Positions 5,675-11,013 of a stretch of DNA of 11,013 nt are shown piece by piece. Positions within the stretch are counted from its first letter, which is position 1. The number at the start of each line of letters is the position of its first letter. The translations under genes were made by a program, and so were the position numbers. The notes beneath the pieces are model-generated. The model ran no database searches. It was not told the DNA's origin and saw nothing but the letters and a program-made list of their open reading frames with translations. The stretch covers positions 1 through 11,013 of the forward strand of contig JAZUAN010000020.1 of NCBI GenBank assembly GCA_045638005.1, written 5' to 3'. Source of the DNA: URNF01 sp045638005 (lineage in GTDB: Bacteria; Bacillota; Clostridia; Oscillospirales; Acutalibacteraceae).

Positions 5675-6523
5675 CTATCTGCACAAATCGCCGATATCGG
5701 TACCGACCAAAGCCACATATTCACCGTTCAAAAGTCCCTCACTCACCGCAAGAAAGCTACCGGTGATATCTTTTTTTGCACCGCCCTCGTCGGCGATTGC
5801 CATATATTCCGGTTGAAACGCAGGTAAAAGTCCTTCTCCGCCCAAGCTTTTAAACGGTATAAACCGCAACTTTACCGCAGTAGCATCGGTATCCCGTTGC
5901 TGCCATCCCACAGGTAAAATGTCCTTTGCAGCCACCGCATCAATAACAGCGGCAGGCTTGCCGGAAAACGGCTCTTTGAGCGTGCAACCGGTATCGTATA
6001 AGCAGCTGCACACCACGTTTTTGCCTCCATGCCGTAAGAAAAGGGTATATTTCCCTCCGCGCGGCACCTTTTTGCGGTTAATGTGATCAAAAAGACATAC
6101 GGCGCCATAGCTTACAGCGGTAAACACAATAAGCAAAGAAGCGGGTGCGTCATAATATACCACACCGTTTACCACCCAAAGTCCCGCAGGGGACACAAAA
6201 TACCACAGCATATTAGCCACCCCCGCAAACACCGCACCCAGTACAGCAAAGGTCAGCACATCACCAAAGAAACGACGCCATCCGACAAACGGAAATGCAA
6301 TGCGAGCAAGTAATAGGGTACCGCCTATGCGTATCAGCAATGCCTGCCACCAAAAAAGCGGCGGTAAAAACAAAGCACAGCTGCCCACAGCACCGCAAAA
6401 CGCACCCAACAGCAACCGCTGTTTTTTGACCGGCGTTTTCCGCAAGCGCGCCGTCGCGGACAGCAGCAAAAAATCCACCCATAAATTTAAAATCACCAAT
6501 ACGTCTATGTATATAACCGGCAT
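5675..6523 (-). CDS. spoIIGA: Sigma-E processing peptidase SpoIIGA
   Basis: A 282-residue membrane-embedded aspartic protease that removes the SigmaE pro-sequence. The N-terminal half (about 1-150) has several hydrophobic segments, starting with IYIDVLVILNLWVDFLLL (4-21), as expected for the five-helix membrane domain that receives the forespore signal. The C-terminal half holds the catalytic motif Asp177-Thr-Gly in LYDTGCTLKEPFSGKPAAVI, typical of the family (DTG plus PFxGKP). The ATG at 6521-6523 was chosen because GGAGT lies 8 nt upstream and family members start with a K/P-V-I-Y-x-D-type sequence. An in-frame ATG five codons earlier lacks a Shine-Dalgarno, and the further upstream open frame runs back through a terminator. 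A TATAAT at 6543-6548 is very close to the start. No clear Spo0A boxes were found. Confidence 0.93.
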   Translation of the reverse strand: MPVIYIDVLVILNLWVDFLLLSATARLRKTPVKKQRLLLGAFCGAVGSCALFLPPLFWWQALLIRIGGTLLLARIAFPFVGWRRFFGDVLTFAVLGAVFAGVANMLWYFVSPAGLWVVNGVVYYDAPASLLIVFTAVSYGAVCLFDHINRKKVPRGGKYTLFLRHGGKNVVCSCLYDTGCTLKEPFSGKPAAVIDAVAAKDILPVGWQQRDTDATAVKLRFIPFKSLGGEGLLPAFQPEYMAIADEGGAKKDITGSFLAVSEGLLNGEYVALVGTDIGDLCR

Positions 6524-6590
6524 CGTTATCACTCCGCTCATTATTATATACGGCGAAAGCAAAAAATCCTGCCGAAACAAGGCATGCGGG

Positions 6591-6627
6591 AAAATAAAAA
6601 AACGCCGCGAGAATTTTTCTCGCGGCG
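6591..6627 (-). terminator. Strong intrinsic terminator of the PpiC-protein operon
   Basis: On the minus strand CGCCGCGAGAA-AAA-TTCTCGCGGCG (6603-6627) forms an 11-bp GC-rich stem, followed by a T-rich tract (6591-6602). It lies 17 bp past the stop codon of the PpiC-type gene and separates that operon from spoIIGA. Confidence 0.95.
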
Positions 6628-6644
6628 GATCTTTTATATTTTGA

Positions 6645-8096
6645 TTAAAGCGGCAACCGATTGATGTTGAAGTTATGTGTTGCAATAGGCCATGTTTCGA
6701 TATATTTCGCACACAGCTCATCCACATTTTTCGCGATAATCGCGCTTTCAGCGTTTGCCTGCCACAGCTCTTGACCGGTGCCGGCGTAGTACATCACGTG
6801 ATAACCGTAGTCGGTCTGCACGACCTGCGTGTCGCCTTCTTTGCGTGCGTCGTCAAACAACCAATCGTTGAACTCTTCGATCATCTCGCCCTCGCTCACA
6901 TTTTCATACAAGCCGCCGATGGTGTTAGAGCCATCATCCTCGGAATGCTCGTCTGCGAGTTTTGCAAACGACTCCTCGGTCGCCTCGCCCGCTTTCCATT
7001 CAGCAAGCAGCTGATTGGCTTTCGCTTCTGCTTGCTCGGAAGTAGAGCAGGTTTCCTCCGACAACAGAATATGGCGCACGTTGCGCAGGTCACTCTCTGC
7101 AAGGGTCGGCAAGGCGGTCAGCACGTACACTTCATAAGCGCTGCCGGTATCTCTCGTATATATGTCCCCTACCTTGCGAGCGGCCTCGAATGCCCATGCC
7201 ATAAAGTTGTCACCATCAGTATAATACATACCGGTCTTGGTGCCGTTTTTAAGCTCGGTAGCAGCCTGTTCCTCGGTTGCGCCAATAGTGATCAGCATCT
7301 GCGTAGCATATGTGTCAAACTTGTCACTACCGCCTTGCTTCAACGCATCCGCAACCGCTTTTGCGGTTGCCGCATTATCATACCAGCCTCCCTTACCGTA
7401 CGGAATGGAAAGGCTCTTGTAGTTGACGGTTTTGAAGTATTTCTCATTCTCTTTAAAATAGGCTTCAAGATCCGCATCGGTGATGTTCATCTCATCCACC
7501 GTTTTCTCGTACATCTTTGATGCGAGATTGGTCAGCTCCAACGCCTGCTTCAAATCATCCAAGGTCAAGCCAAATGCAGCAGAATATGCAGAAATATCCA
7601 GTGTGGCGAGGTACTCGTTGAATTCGGTGGTTTCTTCCTCAGTCAACGTAACGCCCTGCTCCTTTGCCTTTTCAGCAAACAGCAGCACCTGACGCATATT
7701 GGTCTGCGCTTCTAATTTGAAGAACTCAAACCAAGAAACGCCGTCACGCAGCATCTGTCTTTTGAGAGAAGTTTTGGAATCAATACCCAGATCACCGTAG
7801 TTTTGCAGATTAGTCTCGTAGGAAGAATAAATGTAATATGCCATCATCTGTCCGGTGACTTTATAATTTTCAGTCTCCATGGCCACCGTCTTACGCAGAT
7901 ACCAAGGCTGCTTGACGATCACACCAAAAAACACACCCAGCAGAATACACACCACCGCAACCAGAGCGATACCCGCAATTATGAGCGGTCTGCATTTACG
8001 GATTTTTTCCTGCCTTGCGGCTTTTTTTGCCATTTTTTCTCTTTCAGCAATCTTCTGCTGTCTGCGCTCTTCGCGCACCTTTGCACTCTTACCCAT
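6645..8096 (-). CDS. Membrane-anchored PpiC-type peptidyl-prolyl isomerase (PrsA/SurA-like foldase)
   Basis: A 483-residue protein that probably helps fold proteins outside the membrane. Residues 1-36 are rich in Lys, Arg and Glu and look like a cytoplasmic helix. One transmembrane segment follows (about 37-61, LIIAGIALVAVVCILLGVFF). A SurA/PrsA-like helical domain fills the middle. A parvulin (PpiC) domain lies at about 340-438 with RHILLSEE, SFAKLADEHSEDDGS, the GGL turn and DYGYHVMYY. There is no lipobox, so unlike classical PrsA it is anchored by the helix rather than by lipid. AAGGAG before the ATG at 8094-8096 supports the start. The gene follows an unknown membrane protein gene by 32 bp with no terminator, so the two form an operon. 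Confidence 0.88.
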   Translation of the reverse strand: MGKSAKVREERRQQKIAEREKMAKKAARQEKIRKCRPLIIAGIALVAVVCILLGVFFGVIVKQPWYLRKTVAMETENYKVTGQMMAYYIYSSYETNLQNYGDLGIDSKTSLKRQMLRDGVSWFEFFKLEAQTNMRQVLLFAEKAKEQGVTLTEEETTEFNEYLATLDISAYSAAFGLTLDDLKQALELTNLASKMYEKTVDEMNITDADLEAYFKENEKYFKTVNYKSLSIPYGKGGWYDNAATAKAVADALKQGGSDKFDTYATQMLITIGATEEQAATELKNGTKTGMYYTDGDNFMAWAFEAARKVGDIYTRDTGSAYEVYVLTALPTLAESDLRNVRHILLSEETCSTSEQAEAKANQLLAEWKAGEATEESFAKLADEHSEDDGSNTIGGLYENVSEGEMIEEFNDWLFDDARKEGDTQVVQTDYGYHVMYYAGTGQELWQANAESAIIAKNVDELCAKYIETWPIATHNFNINRLPL

Positions 8097-8128
8097 GTTT
8101 ATATCTCCTTAATTCCGCGTTGCCGCAA

Positions 8129-8785
8129 TTATTTGTATTCTTCGCTTTCCACCGTGACTTCGTAGCTGATCTCGCTGAGCGGATCATCCGCGATTTGCAC
8201 ATACTTCTCAGGAATAAACAACTCGTACGTGTTGTAGCCTCGCCTGATCACATAGTAATCTTTATTCACCTTATTAGTGGATGCCGACGCGATTACTTCA
8301 TCATCACCGTTCAACAACTTTACGTAAATATGGGTGGGATGCTGCGACGTATCCTCGGCATTTGCAAAGTTGAAATGGACATACATACCGCCGTTCTTGG
8401 TGTAATACGCTTCGGTAATAGCAGCAGAAATACCCTTATCGGACATTTCAGCGATCGCCATATTATCAAGGAAGTAGGTCATGCCCTCTTTGGCATCCAT
8501 ACCACCCACAGCAGCCTGCGAAACAGATAAAAACACCGCAGCAATCACAAGAATGCCGATCATAACCAATACAATAATGGTCATCTGCTTACTATCGCTG
8601 TCGGAAGTCAACCGCTTCTTCGCTTCATCGCGCAGTTGCTTGATCTGCTCCTTTTTTTCTGCTCTACGAGCGGCTTTTCCTTGCCGTTCAATCTCCGCTT
8701 TCTGCTGCGCGGTCAACACCGGCGCATCGCCTAAAATGGAGTTTGCTTGTATTTCCTCCGCTTGATTGCGGTCTTTCTTGGACAT
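8129..8785 (-). CDS. Single-pass membrane protein of unknown function
   Basis: A 218-residue protein that I do not recognise. Residues 1-65 are strongly charged with many Lys, Arg, Glu and Gln, probably helical or coiled and cytoplasmic. Residues about 68-90 (MTIIVLVMIGILVIAAVFLSV) form one transmembrane segment. Residues 98-218 look like a compact beta-rich domain outside the membrane (for example YVHFNFAN, THIYVKLLNGDDEVIAS, YNTYELFIP, SYEVTVESEEYK). The ATG at 8783-8785 is preferred because GAGGGG lies about 10 nt upstream; the ATG three codons earlier is too close to it. Its architecture (charged cytoplasmic arm, one helix, outer domain) resembles that of the co-transcribed PpiC-type foldase, suggesting that the two act at the same membrane site. 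Confidence 0.75.
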   Translation of the reverse strand: MSKKDRNQAEEIQANSILGDAPVLTAQQKAEIERQGKAARRAEKKEQIKQLRDEAKKRLTSDSDSKQMTIIVLVMIGILVIAAVFLSVSQAAVGGMDAKEGMTYFLDNMAIAEMSDKGISAAITEAYYTKNGGMYVHFNFANAEDTSQHPTHIYVKLLNGDDEVIASASTNKVNKDYYVIRRGYNTYELFIPEKYVQIADDPLSEISYEVTVESEEYK

Positions 8786-8813
8786 ACGGTTCATTCCCCT
8801 CGTTATACTGATT

Positions 8814-8841
8814 TATATAGTTTATCACACATCTGGGTCAA
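8814..8841 (-). promoter_or_regulatory. Candidate SigA-type promoter of the membrane-protein/PpiC operon
   Basis: The -35 is TTGACC (8836-8841), the spacer 16 nt and the -10 TATATA (8814-8819), followed within about 30 nt by the start codon. It sits just downstream of the bidirectional terminator at 8871-8908, where a new transcription unit must begin. Confidence 0.55.
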
Positions 8842-8870
8842 AAGTAAAGTCTATTCACCGAAAATTCACG

Positions 8871-8908
8871 AAAAAACTCCTTTGGAGAAATATCCAAAGG
8901 AGTTTTTT
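8871..8908. terminator. Bidirectional intrinsic terminator
   Basis: AAAAAACTCCTTTGG (8871-8885) and CCAAAGGAGTTTTTT (8894-8908) form a perfect 15-bp stem around an 8-nt loop, with A/T runs on both sides. On the minus strand it ends the NagB-like/PIG-L operon, 9 bp past its last stop codon. Confidence 0.9.
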
Positions 8909-8916
8909 CAGTATTT

Positions 8917-9537
8917 TTACCGAGAAACCACGTTTGCGGAAGCGTTAGAGCCCCAGCTGTTGAAGCAGGTCGGGCCGGGCTCTGTATCCGGATTGCCGCT
9001 GTGATGCAGTACCGGTTCCTCCAATTCTTCGATACGGTCCAATTTACCGTCAAGATATTGCAAAAGACGTTCACGGCAGTCCCGCACGCGGCGGGCAAGA
9101 CCGCCCAGCGGATTAAACAGCACCTGTTCCATCACATACTGGAACGCGCCGGGGTTATCGGACGGCAGGGTGTTGCCGTCTGCGTCCGCCCATTCGTCCA
9201 TATTAAATGTGTATACATGATCGCAAGCAACATTCCACGCTTTCAAGAAGTATACCACCCATTTATACATACCCATGGGTCCTACCGGCAGGATAAACGC
9301 GATTTTCTCATCACGCTCTTTGGCAAGCTTGATCTGCATAGCAATCTCATGACCCATGTAAGTCTCAAACTCAGCCAAGCTATCGCACTTGACCGGTTCA
9401 AAGTTGTCATTCCAAAACGCCTGACGGTCACAAACCGTCTCGGGTGCGCCGATGCATGCATCGATTTTCTCGAAATCCCAACCCGCGGGATAAAAGCCCT
9501 CTAACGCAGAGCCTTTTACTGTAGAATTAAAGTTCAT
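8917..9537 (-). CDS. Truncated NagB-like (glucosamine-6-phosphate isomerase/deaminase fold) protein fused to an unrecognised tail; probably non-functional
   Basis: Residues 1 to about 145 resemble the N-terminal half of a glucosamine-6-phosphate deaminase-type protein: EGFYPAGWDFEKIDAC, AFILPVGPMGMYKWVVYFLK, then HVYTFNMDEW (108-117), which matches the TFNMDEY loop carrying the proton-transfer Asp in E. coli NagB. The following GNTLPSDNPGAFQYVMEQ is also family-like. After FNPLG (141-145) the resemblance stops. The downstream catalytic segment (G-x-G-x-x-G-H-I-A-F-x-E-P) is missing. The protein ends with about 60 residues (LLQYLDGKLDRIEELEEPVL and a Gly/Asn/Ser-rich end) that I cannot place. 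The normal family length is near or above 240 residues. An in-frame deletion that fused it to the end of another gene is the simplest reading. AAAGGAGC supports the ATG at 9535-9537, so a protein may still be made. It lies 15 bp after the PIG-L pseudogene. Confidence 0.7.
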   Translation of the reverse strand: MNFNSTVKGSALEGFYPAGWDFEKIDACIGAPETVCDRQAFWNDNFEPVKCDSLAEFETYMGHEIAMQIKLAKERDEKIAFILPVGPMGMYKWVVYFLKAWNVACDHVYTFNMDEWADADGNTLPSDNPGAFQYVMEQVLFNPLGGLARRVRDCRERLLQYLDGKLDRIEELEEPVLHHSGNPDTEPGPTCFNSWGSNASANVVSR

Positions 9538-9552
9538 TTTTTATTGCTCCTT

Positions 9553-9994
9553 TCAAGGTAACAGTCGTTTGGTTGTGCCCTTTAAATACACCTGACATTG
9601 ACGGAAGCCTTCCGCATAATCAGCACCGCACTGGAAGCCGCGGTAACGACAGCAGGTCTTCACCATGTCGGGGAAGTCGATGCCATCGTGGTCACGCATC
9701 CACACGATTTGGGATTCGTGGCAGTTAAGCATTTCAAGCTTTTTGTCAATAAACGGTGTCACATCTACATATTCGGTAGGATTGAAATTGACCCCCGCGA
9801 GCGTATCCATATAGTAGATGGGGGTCAGGCGCGCAGCGCCCTTTTCTTTGGTTTCATAATGCGGCACCGTCGCGGTAAAGCACGCATCAAACACCAAACG
9901 AGCGGTCGCCACGTTCTTTACATTTGAGCAACGTTCCCGCACACGCGATCTCCATATCATCGGGATGGCAGGAAATCACCAATACTGTGTACAT
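9553..9994 (-). pseudogene. PIG-L family (LmbE-like) deacetylase, frameshifted with an internal deletion
   Basis: The ATG at 9992-9994, with a perfect AGGAGG 8 nt upstream, opens MYTVLVISCHPDDMEIACAG followed by TLLKCKERGDR. This is the N-terminus of a PIG-L zinc-dependent N-acetyl-sugar deacetylase with its HPDD metal motif. That frame ends at a TGA (9887-9889). The rest of the protein continues in another frame as LVFDACFTATVPHYETKEKG, then PIYYMDTLAGVNFNPTEYVD, HESQIVWM, YRGFQCGADYAEGFR and a final KRLLP, all characteristic of the C-terminal part. The 442-nt span is not a multiple of three. About 80-90 residues normally found between the halves, including the second metal-binding His region (HxDH type), are gone. 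The enzyme cannot be active. It would have deacetylated an amino-sugar substrate ahead of the NagB-like gene. Confidence 0.82.
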
Positions 9995-10002
9995 ATACCA
10001 TA

Positions 10003-10023
10003 CCTCCTTTTAAAAATAGTATA
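10003..10023 (-). promoter_or_regulatory. Promoter -10 and ribosome-binding site of the decayed PIG-L/NagB-like operon
   Basis: On the minus strand a TATACT (10018-10023) lies about 24 nt before the PIG-L start codon. It is followed by AAAGGAGG (core 10003-10008). No good -35 was seen 17 nt upstream, as expected for a promoter that needs the divergent AraC-type activator. The control signals look intact although the gene is broken. Confidence 0.4.
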
Positions 10024-10035
10024 GCAATATCTCTC

Positions 10036-10064
10036 TTACATTTCAGTATAAAATCGGGTATAAT
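10036..10064 (+). promoter_or_regulatory. SigA-type promoter of the AraC-family gene
   Basis: The -35 is TTACAT (10036-10041), the spacer 17 nt and the -10 TATAAT (10059-10064), giving a start near 10071 and a short leader with AAAGAGGT before the ATG at 10095. Confidence 0.7.
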
Positions 10065-10072
10065 ACTTATAC
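10058..10072. promoter_or_regulatory. Palindrome over the araC-type -10 box (candidate operator)
   Basis: GTATAA-TAC-TTATAC is a perfect 6+6 inverted repeat covering the -10 and the predicted transcription start of the regulator gene. It could be an autoregulatory site, but AT-rich promoters often contain such repeats by chance. Confidence 0.3.
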
Positions 10073-10094
10073 AATCAGACAAAGAGGTAATAGC

Positions 10095-10979
10095 ATGAAA
10101 GATGATTTTACACATTTAAGCTTTGAAAGAGTTTTCAATATTGAGAAGATCATCACCATCTTTTACATGGAGCTTTCCAAAAGTTTTTGCTATGAGGGCG
10201 AAAAACATGATTTTTGGGAAATGGTATACATTGACAAGGGTGAAATGGTGTGTACCGCCGACAAAAATAAATTCCTACTCAAAAGCGGCGAAATGACCTT
10301 TCACAAGCCGAATGAATTTCACAATCTGTCGGGCAACAATGCCGTGGCACCCAACGTAAGTATTCTGACCTTTGAATGTAAAAGCCGCGCCATGAAGCAG
10401 TTTGAAGGAAAAATATTCCGTTTAAGTGCACAAGAAAAATCCCTACTGTCCGCTCTGTTCAGCGAGGGGCTTTCCTGTTTCAAGTTGGAAGACGAGCACA
10501 ATCCGCTGCTGCAAAAACTACATAAAATTAAGGGTGCGCCCTTTGGCAGCAGCCAAATGACCAAAAATCTGTTAGAGGTCTTTTTGATCAAACTTTCCCG
10601 CAACACAGCCGTCGTCACCAAAAGCATGCGCCGCAGTTATAAAATAGACGGTGTGGACGTTCCCTATCAGGTCAAAGAAATTATGGAATACCTGCACGGC
10701 GCGATTTACGGGCGGGTGACCATTGCCGATATTGCCAAAGCGCTGGGCAAAAGTGAAAGCACCGTCAAACAGCTTTTCGCGCAGTATCACAAGGACGGTG
10801 TTATCCGCTATTACACCTCTCTCAAAATCAAAGAGGCAAAAAAGCTCATCCGCGAGGGACGGTATAACATGACCCAAATTGCGGATATGCTACATTTTGA
10901 CACACCGCAGTATTTTTCCAAATGCTTTAAACACTACACCAAAATGACACCCTCAGAATATAAAGCGTCTATTATGTAA
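10095..10979 (+). CDS. AraC family transcriptional regulator
   Basis: A 294-residue protein with an N-terminal cupin-type sensing domain (about 15-100, with HDFWEMVYIDKGEM and LKSGEMTFHKPNEFHNLSG, typical sugar-responsive AraC features). A linker region follows, then a C-terminal double helix-turn-helix (about 192-292). The first helix-turn-helix is VTIADIAKALGKSESTVKQLF. The second includes MTQIADMLHFDTPQYFSKCFKHYTKMTPSEYK, the classical AraC signature. The ATG at 10095 follows AGAGGT. It is divergent from the PIG-L/NagB-like pair across about 100 bp and most likely was their activator. It appears intact although its targets are broken. Confidence 0.93.
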   Translation: MKDDFTHLSFERVFNIEKIITIFYMELSKSFCYEGEKHDFWEMVYIDKGEMVCTADKNKFLLKSGEMTFHKPNEFHNLSGNNAVAPNVSILTFECKSRAMKQFEGKIFRLSAQEKSLLSALFSEGLSCFKLEDEHNPLLQKLHKIKGAPFGSSQMTKNLLEVFLIKLSRNTAVVTKSMRRSYKIDGVDVPYQVKEIMEYLHGAIYGRVTIADIAKALGKSESTVKQLFAQYHKDGVIRYYTSLKIKEAKKLIREGRYNMTQIADMLHFDTPQYFSKCFKHYTKMTPSEYKASIM

Positions 10980-10985
10980 AAAAAT

Positions 10986-11013
10986 AAAAGCACTCCTTAC
11001 GGAGTGCTTTTAT
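10986..11013 (+). terminator. Intrinsic terminator of the AraC-family gene
   Basis: AAAAGCACTCC-TTAC-GGAGTGCTTTT (10986-11011) is a perfect 11-bp stem with a 4-nt loop and a T-rich end, 6 bp past the stop codon. It is symmetrical enough to work from the other side as well. Confidence 0.9.

Noticed and set aside
6524..6590. Spo0A boxes and a long-spacer promoter ahead of spoIIGA
   Set aside because: A TATAAT at 6543-6548 exists, but it is too close to the start codon and no convincing TGTCGAA-type boxes or -35 could be placed by eye.
6675..7520. Plus-strand open reading frame of 281 codons
   Set aside because: It lies wholly antisense to the PpiC-type gene, has no family resemblance, and is a shadow of that gene's codon pattern.

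Overview
The window looks like chromosomal DNA from an endospore-forming Firmicute, most likely class Clostridia. It carries the sporulation cassette spoIIGA-sigE-sigG, followed by a ylmC/ymxH-type gene and the start of the rpsB-tsf operon. Shine-Dalgarno sites are strong AGGAGG types, and promoters are of the SigA type (TTGnnn, 17 nt, TATACT/TATAAT). No rRNA, tRNA, CRISPR array, transposase or integrase was seen.

Nearly everything is on the minus strand, so it is read from right to left. At the right edge an AraC-family regulator (10095-10979, plus strand) is divergent from a small decayed amino-sugar operon. That operon holds a PIG-L deacetylase pseudogene with an internal deletion and frameshift (9553-9994), then a NagB-like protein that keeps only its N-terminal half and is fused to an unrecognised tail (8917-9537). 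It ends at a bidirectional terminator (8871-8908). Next is a two-gene operon: a single-pass membrane protein of unknown function (8129-8785) and a membrane-anchored PpiC/PrsA-type foldase (6645-8096), closed by a strong terminator (6591-6627). Then come spoIIGA (5675-6523), sigE (4957-5661) and sigG (4104-4871): the protease that activates pro-SigmaE, SigmaE, and the late forespore SigmaG.

The most informative part lies between sigG and rpsB. The order is sigG, a dead remnant of ylmC (3951-4065), a SigA-type promoter, a GH31 glycosidase gene (1363-3768), a terminator, an intact ylmC (1000-1299), a second copy of the same promoter, rpsB, tsf. The block 'sigG 3' hairpin + ylmC + rpsB promoter' is present twice as a direct repeat (about 943-1354 and 3896-4105), with the GH31 gene between the copies. 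The sigG-proximal ylmC copy has a stop at codon 4, a 2-nt deletion and an internal deletion of about 62 codons. It still ends in a promoter matching the rpsB promoter, which now points into the GH31 gene. I infer that the glycosidase entered a conserved sporulation/translation locus through a duplication of ylmC and took over a copy of a ribosomal-protein promoter.

Smaller points of interest are a hairpin and SigmaG-like promoter just ahead of sigG, a structured rpsB leader, an unusual nucleophile motif in the GH31 protein, and a palindrome over the araC -10 box.
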